In this document: positions 12,767 through 24,269 of the stretch, in pieces | How the letters are laid out: the number at the start of each line of letters is the position of its first letter | How positions within the stretch are numbered: position 1 is the stretch's first letter | Source of the DNA: Artemia franciscana | Lineage: Eukaryota; Arthropoda; Branchiopoda; Anostraca; Artemiidae | DNA: 64,000 nucleotides | Assembly (NCBI RefSeq): GCF_032884065.1 | Contig: NC_088873.1 | Location: forward strand, 30,586,716 to 30,650,715 | Reading direction: 5' to 3' | Notes under the pieces: generated by a model | Told to the model about the DNA's origin: nothing | Seen by the model: only the letters and a program-made list of their open reading frames with translations | The model's database searches: none | Made by a program: the position numbers and the translations under genes

Positions 12767-13591
12767 ATATTCCTCCTTCAAAAAATCACGGGTCATTGAC
12801 GGATGTGTTTCATTACAATGCTAATACGCAGGCCTTGAGTATGGTACGCTTAAGCAGAAAACAAGCCTAGTAAAAAACCTGAAGTCGTCTCAAGGAATTT
12901 TTATTGCCTTGCGTAAAAAAAAAAACTTTGTATAATCTAAGGCAGTTTGAAGGTCATTCCAACATTAGAGGGATAGCATCGACACTCCTATGTAAAGCTA
13001 ATCGCAGGTTATATACCTGCCATCACCACAGATAAAGTTTCTATTTCTTCATAGCCACTGACTTAAATGTCGTCGTAACCATAACCAAAGGCTTCATCGT
13101 TTTTACTTTCTAATAACAGGTTATTTTCTGTAGGCTGTTTTCTAAATATTTTTTCTTCTTTCTGCTTTTTTGTATTTTTTTTGTTTTTCTTGTATTTCTC
13201 CCTGCATTCCCGGCCATAGGGCAATTGACTCAAATATCGTCGTAACCAGAACTAAGGGTTCATATAGTTTTTAGTTTCTAATAACGGGTTACTTTGTGTA
13301 TGCTGTTTTTCTTCTTTCTCCTTTTTTGCTTTTTTGTTTTTATTTTATTTCTCCCTGCATTCCCGGCCATAAAGCCATTTACTTAAATATTACCGTAACC
13401 ATAATTACAGGGTTTATGTTGTATTTCATTTCTAATAACCAGTGATTTAGTGTATGTTGTGTTTTTTATTTTCTTTTATTGTTTATCTGTTTTTGCATTC
13501 TTTTTGTCTTTCTTTTATTTCTCCTTGCATTCTAAGCCACAAAGCTGTTGACCTAAATGTCATCGTAATCAAATATTCCTCCTTCAAAAAA
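12767..13591 (+). repeat. Array element copy 2 flanked by 19-bp direct repeats
   Basis: The same head as at 10165 starts at 12788 (gggtcattgacggatg). Four array units follow, anchored near 13058, 13218, 13376 and 13545. The whole is bracketed by the identical 19-mer atattcctccttcaaaaaa at 12767-12785 and 13573-13591. This pattern fits a target-site duplication created when the ~790-bp element inserted. This copy has fewer units than the one at 10165, so unit number changed before or after transposition. Confidence 0.75.
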
Positions 13592-13631
13592 ATAACTGAA
13601 ATAATATTCGAAATTGCACAAAGGTAAAAAG

Positions 13632-13793
13632 AATGGTAAAAAGAAGTCCTGTGGTGGCGCAGTGGATTTGACCTTAGATTGGTAATACGGGCCCAGAGAT
13701 CGAATCACGCTGCAGGAATGCACTGCAGGGCCGACGCAGGGACCATAGTAGTCAAGAAGCGTCGTTAATTCTTAAACAAAATGGTAAAAAGAA
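13632..13793 (+). mobile_element. tRNA-derived SINE with perfect 14-bp target duplication
   Basis: The direct repeat aatggtaaaaagaa at 13632-13645 and 13780-13793 brackets a 134-bp insert. Its first ~71 nt look tRNA-like. A 7-bp acceptor stem can pair, TCCTGTG (13647-13653) with TGCAGGA (13711-13717), allowing G-T pairs. A polymerase III A box, TGGCGCAGTGG, lies at 13655-13665 and a B box core, GATCGAATC, at 13698-13706. The remaining ~60 nt (gcactgcagggccgacgcagg onward, to cttaaacaa) is a non-tRNA body. SINEs are mobilised by LINE machinery in trans (family knowledge). The perfect duplication suggests a fairly young insertion. No second copy was noticed in this window. Confidence 0.8.
13655..13706 (+). 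promoter_or_regulatory. Internal RNA polymerase III A and B boxes of the SINE
   Basis: The A box TGGCGCAGTGG (consensus TRGYNNARNGG) and a B box with the core GATCGAATC (consensus GGTTCGANTCC, two differences) are 32 nt apart, as in type 2 Pol III promoters. Confidence 0.7.
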
Positions 13794-14404
13794 TGGCGAT
13801 GGGGTGAGGGAACACCTACACTCCTGAGTCCTAGCCATTCAAAAATAGAACTTATTTTCCGATTACATCTTAATTCAAAATTATAAGTTTTTGGGGCAAA
13901 AAAGACTGATGCAAAGGAAAGGAAATAATTTGGTTTTTGATTTTCACCAGAGTTAGAAGATGATGTTCCCATCTCTACAGATAGGTAGGGAGTAAATACT
14001 CACACAAACCTCCCTTAGTCGACACTTTGAAATGATTTTCGATATGCACCATTGCAGAAATCTTTTATTTTGAAGCTCCAAAATTATTCGAAAGAAAAAT
14101 AGATTAAACGAACAATTCATAAAGCTATATTTGATGTCCACCAAGATTAGCACATAAAGACTCGAATTAAGGCTTGTTTTACGAGGACTCGCTTATGAGG
14201 TTGAAATTGAAAATTATCTCCTTGTATTTTAAAAAAGAAAAGAAAAAGAAAATGCTCTCTTTTTTGCCTCCGACCAGTCATATGTCAACCTTGGCCTTGG
14301 AACCGGATTTTTGGCTTTGACACGGCTTATAAATTAGTTTATTATATTGAATGGTGGGAGCAGTGTGACCCGCGATTTGGGTAATGGGAGTCCTGGCTGG
14401 GAGT
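13794..14404. other. Stretch without recognisable gene or repeat
   Basis: AT-rich, apparently low-copy sequence. Short frames on the minus strand (e.g. 13772-13972) have no recognisable motif. Confidence 0.3.
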
Positions 14405-14698
14405 TTATGACAGTATATCTGGGTCAGAAGTTGAGCGAGAGACTTCTTGTTTTCTTGTAGAGGAAAAAACTCTCCGTAAATACCCTCCGTCCACCCAATA
14501 AAAATGAGCTGGATATTTCTGAGACCGAATTAGGGTTGCAATCCTCAACAGGTCCTGTCTATCGACAAAGCTATGTAGAAAGGTTTTTTGAACCATAGCC
14601 TCTTCAAATGACTGACTTCACTCATCTGTACAGTTTTCCAATTCATCCATAATTCTACCAGGGTAGCTGATTCCATCCTTGTCCCTTCCGAGGCTCAT
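14405..14698 (-). pseudogene. Unrecognised reading frame, one in-frame TGA
   Basis: A continuous frame of about 97 codons runs from an ATG at 14698 to a TAA at 14405, interrupted by one TGA at 14618-14620. The part after the internal ATG at 14596 is 63 codons. The translation has a normal, non-repetitive composition: GRDKDGISYPG, then ELENCTDE, the stop, SFEEAMVQKTFL, ATLIRSQKYPAHFYWVDGGY. The layout (Cys, an 'E.A' helix, a hydrophobic strand, then W-DG) faintly resembles half of a C-type lectin fold, but the match is too weak to name. It could be an exon of a decayed host gene or part of an unrecognised element. Confidence 0.3.
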
Positions 14699-14984
14699 AC
14701 ACTAGGCCTACTATTTCCATTAACTGAAGTCATTGATAATATGTTCAGTCGTTTGTCCCAAGTCAGTTCCAAATTAAACTATTTCTTAGAATTAAAATTG
14801 ACTTTAAAGTCTTGGACGAAATTGAAGTATTAAAAAAAAAATATGTACCGTATTCAGTAGACAAATAAAAATAATTGTTTCAGAGGGCACATATTTACTG
14901 AGAGGGGTACAGGACTGAAAACTCCCCCTTGTGTACGCACTGAAAAGCCTGTATATTTTACGTAAGTTTTGTCCCAATTCTTTA
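14699..14984. other. Stretch without recognisable feature
   Basis: AT-rich sequence between the unrecognised frame and the first hairpin-element copy. It includes a run of A near 14832. Confidence 0.3.
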
Positions 14985-16075
14985 AGAATGACCCCTGAAT
15001 CCGAAAGGCCGTAGAATAAATAGTTGAAATTACTAAAAATACTATAGCATAAAGAGCGAGGTATTTATCTCCTCCTAAATACCTCGCTCTTTATGCTAAA
15101 GTAGTTTTAGAACCCCTCATATGCGTAATAATCTCTGTTCGTTTTAAGTTCCAATGCTACTCCTTACTTTCAATTGAAAAAACTTTTCCATGTTTATTTT
15201 TTCATTGTTTTTTTTATAGTAATTTTAGAAAATCCTGCGCCCTTTTCATTGAATTTCTGTTCCCCCATGACATATTTCTCCAAGGAAATATCCTCCCACA
15301 TAGCTCCCTCCCCTCAACCCCATCCCCAAAACCAAAAAAAATCCCCTGAAAACGCTGTACACTTCCCAGTAACCATTATGATATGTAAGCACTGGCTGAA
15401 GTTTGTAACTTGCAACCCCTCCCCCAGGGACTGTGGGGGAGTAAGTCATTCCCAAAGACATAGTTATTATGGTTTTTGACTATGCGGAACAAAATAGCTA
15501 TCTCAAAATTTTTATCCGTTGACTTTGGAGAAAAAATGAGCGTGGGAGGGGGCCTAGGTGCCCTCCAATTTTTTGGTCACTTAAAAAGGGCACTAGAACT
15601 TTTCATTTCCGTTAGAATGAGCCCTCTTGCGAAATTCTAGGACCACTTGGTAGATACGATGATCCCTGGGAAAAAAAAACAACAACAAAAAAACAAACAA
15701 ATAAACACGCACCCGTGATTTGTCTTCTGGCAAAAAATACGAAATTCCACATTTTTGTAGATAGGAGCTTAAAACTTCTACAATAGGATTCCCTAACACG
15801 CTGAAACTGATGGTGTGATTTTCGTTAAGATTCTATGACTTTTAGGGGGTGTTTCCCCCTATTTTTTAAAATAAGGCAAATTTTCTCAGGCTCGTAACTT
15901 TTGATGGGTAAGACTAAACTTGATTAAACTTATATATTTAAAATCAGCATTAAAATGCGATTCTTTTGATGTAGCTATTGATATCAAAACCCCATTTTTA
16001 AGAGTTTTGGTTGCTATTGAGCCGGGTCGCTCCTTACTACAGTTCGTTACCACGAAGTGTTTGATTTGGCTTTAT
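14985..16075 (+). repeat. Hairpin element, 5'-truncated copy
   Basis: The copy starts inside the second (B) hairpin. Its arms pair around 15048-15108, with agcataaagagcgaggtat reflected as atacctcgctctttatgct. The body then follows the family order: cctgcgcc, gacatatttctcc, cctgtacacttcc-like, gggactgtgggggagtaag, caaagacatagtta, gccctccaattttttggtcac, ctagaacttttcatttcc. It ends with gagccgggtcgctccttac and agttcgttaccacgaa near 16060. The first hairpin (A) is missing. No real ORF is present. Confidence 0.8.
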
Positions 16076-16339
16076 ATTTCAAAACTGTAAGGGTTAGGAA
16101 CAACCACTTTGTTTGAACTGCACTAAATTATTGGCTCTATATGGCTCTATATATCTATATGGGGTCACCAGGAAACTCAGAATCATAAATGGGGTCGTGA
16201 ATGAAAAAAGTTTAAGAAGCTCTGTCCTAAACTAATACAGACGTACCGTTACAAATAAAACAATTTAAAGTGAGCTTTGTTTATCTTGGTTTGTTGGTAA
16301 ACCTAAACATATTCAATATTTGACGGTGTTTAAAATAGA

Positions 16340-17975
16340 CCTCTACTGAATAATCCTCTTATGTGAATAGTAACCAAAACTCTAAAAACCGCAACTTCGA
16401 TATCAAAGATATATCAAAAGAATTGGCTTGCTATAATTATTCCAAAAATATACAATTCATTAAGTTTAATGCTACCCATCAAAAGCTACGTGCCTGAGAA
16501 AATTTGCCTGATTTTCAAAAAAAGAGGAGAAACGCCCCCAACAGTCAGGAGATCATAATAAAAATGCCATGATCAGATCCAGCGGATCAAAAAACCCTAT
16601 TGTTGAAGTTTCAAGTTCCCATCTGAAAAAATGTGGAAATTATGCATTTTTTGCCAGAAGAAAGATCACGGATACGTGTTTATTTTTTTATTTATTTTTT
16701 CCCATGAGTGATCGCATCGAACCAATAATCCTGCAATATCGAGAAAGGGCTCATTCAAACAGAAATAAAAAGTTCTAGTGGTCTTTTTAATAGGCCGAGA
16801 AAAATTGGAGGTCAACTAGACCCCCCTCCCATCACCATTTTTTCCTCAAAGTCGTCTGATCAAATCTTTGAGATAGCCACTTTGTTAGCATAGGTGAAAG
16901 GTCCAATAACTATGCATTTGGAGATAACATGACCGCACATCCCCTGGGAATGGTGAGTAAAGTAAAAAAAAAAATTGCCCATTGTTTACGTATAGTATTT
17001 GTTATTGGGAAGTATGCATACATTTTTGGGAGCAAGGAGGGGAGTTGAATTTTTTTCTAGGGGGATTTCCCACGGAGAAAATTTTCCATGGGGAAGGAAG
17101 CTTCCGGGGGGTGCACTTTACAGGTGAAGTTTTACATTGGGGAATTTGCCAGATTTGCTATTCGAATTTCTTTTTATTAGTATTACTTTCTTTTTGCCGA
17201 CTCAATTTTACATGTGGAAATGTTAAAGAGAATTGTTTGGAGGAAACTTTTTACCGGGTTGGTGTTGTCTTGAGCATCTGTCGTAAGAGGGGAGATTTTT
17301 CATGGGGGGAGTTCACCGCGGGAGAGTTTTCCACGGGGTAAACTCTCCAGAGGGAATTTTCTGCGGAAGTAACTTTCTAATAAGGGGCGGGGTATTTGCT
17401 GGAAAACTTTTCCACGGAGGAGGAGGCTTATGGAATGATAAAAAAAAAAAATCTTTTTCCAAGTCAAAGTATGATAAGAAAAAAATTAACCTGAAACAGT
17501 CCGCAAGAATTTTTCCGGAGGAATTTTTAGCTAAAATAGAATTGTCTAGGATAAATTTTCCTGGTGGAATTTTACATAGGAATAACTTGGGGAGAAGGAA
17601 TTTCCATAGGTGGGGAGCCAGATTTCCTGGCATTATTTAGAAAAGATCAAAAATTAAGTTGGAAAAAAAAGTTTTTTTCATCTGAAAATAAGGAGCAAAA
17701 TCAAAACTTAAACGAATCGAAATTATTAATTATATGAGGTAGCTGTACCCTTCTCCTTACCTTGCTCTTTATGCTAAAGTTTGACTTTTTGTCCCGATTC
17801 TTTAAGAACGACACCTGAAACACAATGGCCGTTTAGTTAGAATAATATGCTTTTTTTAAGGTTCACAAAAACTTTAGTGTAAAGACCGATGTATTGATAA
17901 GGAGGCATATAATTAATAATTTCGGTTTCTTTTTAGGTTTGATATTGCTCCTTACTCTCAGTCGAAAAAAAAACT
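16340..17975 (-). repeat. Hairpin element, diverged copy in opposite orientation
   Basis: Read on the minus strand, this copy keeps the body order. On the plus strand it begins in agtaaccaaaactctaaaaa and runs through ctacccatcaaaagctacg, ccagaagaaagatcacgg, ggctcattcaaa and aattggaggtcaactaga. A hairpin follows at about 17680-17970, with arms aaataaggagcaaaat.. and ..tgctccttactctcag. The terminal gtcgctcc end is missing on the left. It lies head-to-tail with the plus-oriented copy that starts at 18105. The frames at 16982-17640 are body translations. Confidence 0.7.
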
Positions 17976-18104
17976 CTTCTTTTTTTAATTTTATCAAAAG
18001 CAGACGAACAAAGCAACCTAAAAGTTAGCTAAATTGTAGTCAACTTTCGCCTTTTCGTAATTTCTGGCTACTTTTATCACAGGCAGCCCAATAAAGCTTT
18101 CGTA
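17976..18104. other. Spacer between two oppositely oriented hairpin elements
   Basis: About 130 bp of AT-rich sequence with no recognisable feature. Confidence 0.3.
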
Positions 18105-18376
18105 ACAAGTTTTTTTAACTGAAAGTAAGGAGCGACATTAAAACTTAAAACGAACAGAAATTACTTCGTATATGAAAGGGACTACTTCCTCATCAACGCC
18201 CCGCTCTTTACGCTAAAGTTTGACTCTTTCTCTCAATTCTTCTTTTTAAAACAGTAAAAAAACTTTAGCGTAAAGAGCGGGGCGTTGATGAGGAAGCAGC
18301 CTCTTTCATATACGAAGTAATTTCTGTTCGTTTTAAGTTTTAATGTCGCTCCTTACTTTCAGTTAAAAAAACTTGT
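18105..18376. repeat. Hairpin A: near-perfect 117-bp inverted repeat
   Basis: The left arm runs acaagttttttt...cgctaaagttt and the right arm is its reverse complement, aaactttagcg...aaaacttgt. Only a few mismatches exist, mostly in the gaaagggactact part of the left arm. The transcript or single strand could form a very long stem. Confidence 0.85.
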
Positions 18377-19783
18377 TTTTTATTTAATTTCTGAACGTTT
18401 TTGAATCAATGCATGTTTTGATTTTGGCTCTCCGCAGAGGAATAATTAAAACGAAATTTGCATTTTTTTTTTTTTTTTTTGGCTAAGTGGCTTTCTCATA
18501 ATTTTGATCGAATGATTTTGAGAAAAAAAGAGCGGGGGAGGAAGCCTAGTTGCCCTCCGATTTTTTGGTTAATAAAAAAGGCAACTAGAACTTTTAATTT
18601 TTTACGAATTTTTTTATTAGTAAAAGTATTGCGTAACTTATAAATTAGCTTACGTAAAGAACTTTTGTATTCTCATATTTTTATTACATATATGAGGGGG
18701 TTCGCCCCCTCGTCAGTACCTTGCTCTTTATACTAAAGCTTAAATTTTGTCCCAATTCATTAAGAATGACCCCTGAATCACAAAAGCCGTAGAATAAATA
18801 GTTGAAATTACTAAAAATATTTTAGCGTAAAGAGCGAGGTATTAGGAGGAGGTGAGCCCCTCATATGGGTAATAATTTCTGTTTGTTTTAAGTTTTAATG
18901 CTGTTCCTTACTTCCAGCTGAAAGAACTTTTTCATATTCAGTTTTTCATTGTTTTTTTTTTAAATAATGCTAGTAAATCCTGCGCTCCCTTCATGGAGAT
19001 TTTCTTCCCCCATAACAAATTATCGATGGAAAGTTCCCCCAGCATATCCCCATCTTCTCGACCCCTCCCCCCAAAAAAACCTCCTGAAAACGCCTGTACA
19101 CTTCCCAATAACCATTCCTATATGTAAGCACTGGTCAAAGTTTGTAACTTGTTGCCCCTCCCACGGGGACTGTGGGGGAGTAAGTCGTCCCCAAAGACAT
19201 AGCTGTAGGTTTTTCGACTATGGTGAATAAAATGGCTATCTCAGAATTTTGATCCGTTGACTTTGGTAAAATAATTAGCGTGGGAGGGTGCCTAGGTGCC
19301 CTCCAATTTTTTTTCATTTAAAAAGGGCACTAGAACTTTTCATTTCCGTTAGAATGAGCCCTCTTGCAACATTCTAGGACAACTGAGTCGATACGATCAC
19401 CCCTGGAAAAAAAAAACAACAACAAATAAACACGCATCCGTGATCTGCCTTCTGGCAAAAAATACAAAATTCCACATTTTTGTAGATAGGAGCTTGAAAC
19501 TTCTACAGTAGGGTTCTCTGATACGCTGAATCTTATGGTGTGATTTTCGTTAAGATTCTATGACTTCTAGGGGGTGTTTCCCCCTATTTTCTAAAATAAC
19601 GCAAATTTTCTCAGGCTCGTAACTTTTGATGCGTAAGACTAAACTTGATGAAGCTTATATATTTAAAATTAGCATTAAAATGCGATTCTATTGATGTAGG
19701 TATTGGTATCAAAATTCCATTTTTTAGAGTTTTAGTTACTTTTGAGCAGGGTCGCTCCTTACTACAGTTCGTTACCACGAACT
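18105..19783 (+). mobile_element. Hairpin element, full-length copy (reference for the family)
   Basis: This copy defines the family. Hairpin A has 117-bp arms (18105-18221 and 18260-18376) and a 38-bp loop. A spacer with attttgatcgaatgattttgag follows. Hairpin B lies at about 18660-18920, and then a ~830-bp non-coding body. The ends carry a 13-bp inverted repeat, agtaaggagcgac at 18124-18136 and gtcgctccttact at 19751-19763. A short terminal palindrome closes the element (agttcgt-tacc-acgaact, 19766-19783). There is no transposase or other plausible ORF. Inverted ends without coding capacity fit a non-autonomous DNA transposon or MITE-like foldback element, whose mobilising partner is not in this window. 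The class is inferred. Confidence 0.7.
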
Positions 19784-19929
19784 ATTTGAAAGAGGGATAT
19801 GGCTTCAAAGTATTTTCTACTTATTTTATTTTCAGCAGGCCACTTCGCATGGAAGGAATTGTCGTAAAAACTTTAGAGGGGCTCTTTCGATTAAAAATGA
19901 AAATATTAGTGTTTTTTTTTTTAAGAAAA

Positions 19930-21240
19930 TATTGAGGAAGATGTTGAACTTAATCAACAGGCAATATCTGCATTCAGGTTGACAAAAGGGTGTATCTGTT
20001 ATATCTCAGGAACGGCTAAGGGTATTGAGTTGAAACTTTGTTTTGAAGGGGATGCGGATCAAACCAAAAGACACTAAGTGCATCCACTGATGTCAAAAAG
20101 GCACATTTGAGATATCTCAATGGCATATTGCGGTAACGGTAAAATTGGATCAATTGACAATACTATCTTCAATGCTGTCAAAAATGCATATCTGCAAAAT
20201 CTAAGGAAGGGCCAAAGGCATGAAATTGCAACTATCAGTGCATGATCTGGGGGCTATTGAACTGAAGTAAAAGACACTATACGCATCGATGTTTTCAAAA
20301 CCGCGCATCTGCAATTCCAACTCCTCTGAAAGGGGAACCTTTCAGGGTATACTAAACAAAATCAAAGGACATTATGTACAGTCACATTGTCAAAATGATA
20401 CATTTGCAATTTATCAGGAATAACAGAAGGTATTTAGTTGAAACTTTAAGCGAATGTTGAGGAGGATGTTGAACTAAACTTGAAGACACTGTGTGCATCC
20501 AGGGTGTCAAAATGGCGTATTTGCAAAATTTTGATAGTGGCTAAGAAAAGTAAGTGTAAACTTTTATCTGCAAATTCTATCTACAAAATTTAAGGAATGG
20601 CTAAGGGTATTAAGACGCTAGGTAAATCCAGGTTATCAAAAGGGCATATCTATAATATCTCAGGACCAGCTAAGTGTAATAAGATGAAATTTAAGGGGAA
20701 AATTGAGAGGAATAGTGAATTAAACCCAAGAGTTTATATGCATCTAGGTTGTCAAATGGCATAGATACAATATTTCAGGAACGGTATAGGGTATTAAGTT
20801 GAAACCTCAGTCAAAGGCAAGGGGATTTTAAACTGAATAAAAAGACACTATGTGCAAAAAGGCGGCCAAAGGACCTATCTATTCAACTAAATTAAAAGAC
20901 GCCACGTGCATTCTTGTTGTCAAAAAGGCCAATATACAACATTTTAGGAACACATAGGGTGTAAACTTTCAGTGCATGCCAAAATAAATAAAACACACCG
21001 TCTTTAAGGGGATATTGAACTAAGTCAAAAGACACTGTGTGCATCCAGGTTGTCAAAAGGACACTTTTGCAATATCTAAGGAATTCCTAAGGTATTAAGT
21101 TGACAATTTCAGGGAATGTGAGGTGAAATATTAAATTAAATAAAAATGCCCCAATCGTGCAAAGGTTGTCAAAATGACGTATCGGCAATACCTAAGAAGT
21201 GGTTAAGGATGTTAAGTTAAAGCTTTCAGGAAAAGTTGAC
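19930..21240 (+). repeat. Degenerate ~120-bp tandem repeat family, block 1
   Basis: The block repeats in the order ggaacggctaagggtattaagttgaaact, gttgaactaaatcaaaagacac, gtgcatccaggttgtcaaaa and gcaatatct, in many degraded versions. The unit is roughly 110-130 bp. The same family fills 56060-56280, 60010-60190 and 60650-63640. It has no coding capacity. Confidence 0.7.
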
Positions 21241-22675
21241 AGCTCAGTTGATGGCATCATTCTGCAAAATGACGTTCTCTTCTTTAGAAGGCTTAAGGGA
21301 CGTTACCCTACTCCCGTTTGTGTTAATTTCTGTTCCTTTTAATTTTGGCTTTGTTTTCTATTATGATTTTGTTCTGTCTGGGTTTCATTTATTCGTTGAT
21401 AGTTATTTATCTTTGGTTTAAGCTTGAATTATTATTTGACTTAATGTTTGCTCACTTTTGGCTTGATGAGGATCTTTGCCTTTCTCCAGACAACTTTTTT
21501 TTATGGAAATAGAAAAAAAAAACGGCTGGAAAAGAAGCGATTTTTCTTTCGGAAAAACACTAAAAGTTCTTTGCGCAAGACTTCCTGGGAGCTTTGGTGA
21601 CACCTGGGACTTTCTCCGATAAGAAAGAACGTAATTTTTCTCCTCGTTGCACTAATCGTTTGGAACTGGTGGGAAATACAAAACATGACTATAAAATACA
21701 GGAAGTCGAAACTAATTGCAAATGCTGCAGGGAGGGGGGAATGAACAAAGTACAAATGATATAAAGGAGACGAATACACTCTTTTGATAAGACACAATTT
21801 ATAACGAGAACGAAATAAAATTACCTGATATAATTTGTTTCTGCTAACTCAAAACGTAATAGAATCAAGTTGTTCCAGTCCAAAGCCGCTGTATAAAATC
21901 TCTTTGTTGCTGTAAGCTTTTATTCCCTGTTCATGAATACGGTGTATACAACAGGTTTTATTCTGCTAGAACAAGAAAAAAGTGAAATATACTCCATTTT
22001 CTTCCATCCAACACACTAATCTGCGGAAAGTTCTTAAGCAAACCGAAAGAAGTTTTACTTCTAATTCTCGGTTTCAGGTTGGCGGGGTTTGAAAACGATA
22101 GTTTGGTGTTTTAAAGACCAAATGTGTGGAAAGCTGAAAAATAACGTTTGGTCGTCTATACAAATTTGCCACACGTGAAGTGTTCGTCAAGATTGTAGCA
22201 ATTTCAATCTCGATGCTGAAAATATATTGTGATTGTGAATTTCATATTTTGTGAGAATCAAGTAGTAGAACTTTTTATATGTAACTTACACAGATGGATT
22301 ACAAAATTCGGACTAGTGAAAACCCGAAGTTTTAACAAGGTACCAAAAAATACCACGAGAAATTTCACATTATGCAATTTAGAGACTTCTCGAATTCAGA
22401 TCTATTATTTGTGCTAAATTGAAACCCGGTATTACATTTATTTCAGAGTTTATTGAACTTAATACGTGGGGGAGTCTGGGAATACAGGGGTTTTTCATAC
22501 TACGGAATGGTCACGAAGACATTTTTCAGGTTCTCTATTGCGCAATCAGTAATTATCATAAATAGCTCACTTTCCATTTCATGTTGTCTTCTTGGTTAAA
22601 GCAGCAGCTGTACAGGCTCAGTAGAGACCTTCTTAATTAAAATATCATATGCATGTTTTTGGTATATATATATAT
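21241..22675. other. Stretch without recognisable gene
   Basis: Apparently low-copy AT-rich DNA. Frames at 21236-21421, 21418-21797 and 22229-22417 lack recognisable motifs, and no convincing exon was seen. Confidence 0.3.
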
Positions 22676-22676
22676 A

Positions 22677-22770
<94 letters not shown>
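22664..22770. repeat. (AT)n microsatellite
   Basis: An almost pure TA dinucleotide tract of about 100 bp with small interruptions at its left end. It abuts a truncated hairpin element at 22771. Reading frames of alternating Ile-Tyr come from it. Confidence 0.95.
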
Positions 22771-22775
<5 letters not shown>

Positions 22776-24262
22776 CCCACTCTTTGCGCTAAAGTGAGAC
22801 TTTTTCTCTCAATATTACTTTTTAAAACAGTAAAAACTTTAGCGTAAAGAGCGAGGCCTTGAGGTTTTTTGCTCAGCATAGTCGAAAAACCTAATAACTA
22901 TGTCTTTGGGAACGACTTACTCCTTCACAGTCCCCGGGGAAGGGGCTACAAGTTACAAACTTTGACCAATGTTTACATTTAGTAATGGTTTTGGGAAGTG
23001 TACAGACGTTTTCAGGGGAATTTTTGTCTTGGAAATTTCAGCGTATCAGAGAACCCTACTGTAGAAGTTTCAAGCTCCTATCTACAAAGATGTGGAATTT
23101 TGTATTTTTTGCCAGAAGGCAGATCACGGATGCGTGTTTATTTGTTGTTTTTTTCCCAGGGATCATCGTATCTACCAAGTGGTCCTAGAATTTCGCAAGA
23201 GGGCTCATTCTAACGGAAATGAAAAGTTCTAGTGCCCTTTTTAAATGGAAAAAAAATTGGAGGGCACCTAGGCACCCTCCCACGCTAATTATTTTACCAA
23301 AGTCAACGGATCAAAATTCTGAGATAGCCATTTTATTCACCATAGTCGAAAAACCTATAGCTATGTCTTTGGGGACGACTTACTCCCACACAGTCCCCGT
23401 GGGAGGGGCAACAAGTTACAAACTTTGACCAGTGCTTACATATAGTAATGGTTATTGGGAAGTGTACAGGCGTTTTCAGGAGGATTTTTTTGGTTGGGGG
23501 GAGGGGTCGAGAAGATGGGGATATGCCGGGGGAACTTTCCATCGATAATTTGTTATGGGGGAAGAAAATCTCCATGAAGGGAGCGCAGGATTTACTAGCA
23601 TTATTTAAAAAAAAAACAATGAAAAACTGAATATGAAAAAGTTCTTTCAGCTGGAAGTAAGGAACAGCATTAAAACTTAAAACAAACAGAAATTATTACC
23701 CATACGAGGGGCTCACCTCCTCCTAATACCTCGCTCTTTACGCTAAAATATTTTTAGTAATTTCAACTATTTATTCTACGGCTTTTGTGATTCAGGGGTC
23801 ATTCTTAATGAATTGGGACACAATTTAAGCTTTAGCATAAAGAGCAAGGTACTGACGAGGGGGCGAACCCCCTCATATATGTAATAAAAATATTATAATA
23901 CAAAAGTTCTTTACGTAAGCTAATTTATAAGTAACGTAATTCTTTTACTAATAAAAAAAATTCGTAAAAAATTAAAAGTTCTAGTTGCCTTTTTAATTAA
24001 CCAAAAAATCGGAGGGCAACTAGGCTTCCTCCCCCGCTCTTTTTTCTCAAAATCATTCGATCAAAATTATGAGAAAGCCATTTAGCCAAAAAAAAAGGCA
24101 AATTTCGTTTTAATTATTCCTCTGCGGAGAGCCAAAATCAAAACATGCATTGATTCAAAAACGTTCAGAAATTAAATAAAAAAACAAGTTTTTTTAACTG
24201 AAAGTAAGGAGCGACATTAAAACTTAAAACAAACAGAAATTACTTCGTATATGAAGAGGCTG
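22771..24262 (-). repeat. Hairpin element, rearranged copy
   Basis: The copy begins with a fragment of hairpin A (cccactctttgcgctaaag ... aaactttagcgtaaagagcg, 22774-22855). It then jumps into body sequence (22880-23040), re-enters the body at 23040 (cgtatcagagaaccctact), and runs to hairpin B (23690-23870) and the left arm of hairpin A. It stops at 24262, inside the gaggctgct segment. Body segments around 22900-23000 and 23340-23460 are duplicates of each other, so an internal rearrangement occurred. Confidence 0.75.
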
Positions 24263-24269
24263 CTAAACC

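Noticed and set aside
13647..13717. A functional tRNA gene
   Set aside because: The A/B boxes and acceptor stem fit, but the D and anticodon arms do not fold convincingly, and a 134-bp insert with target duplication indicates a SINE.
16982..17640. Gly- and Phe-rich frames (FHGEGSFRGVHFTGEV type)
   Set aside because: They lie in the body of a hairpin element that occurs many times. No copy keeps the frame.
23219..23428. Frames reading KNWRAPRxPPTLIILPKSTDQNSEIAIL (several places: 19135, 32608, 46172)
   Set aside because: The same translation recurs because it is part of the hairpin-element body. Frameshifts and the absence of any start or domain argue against a gene.
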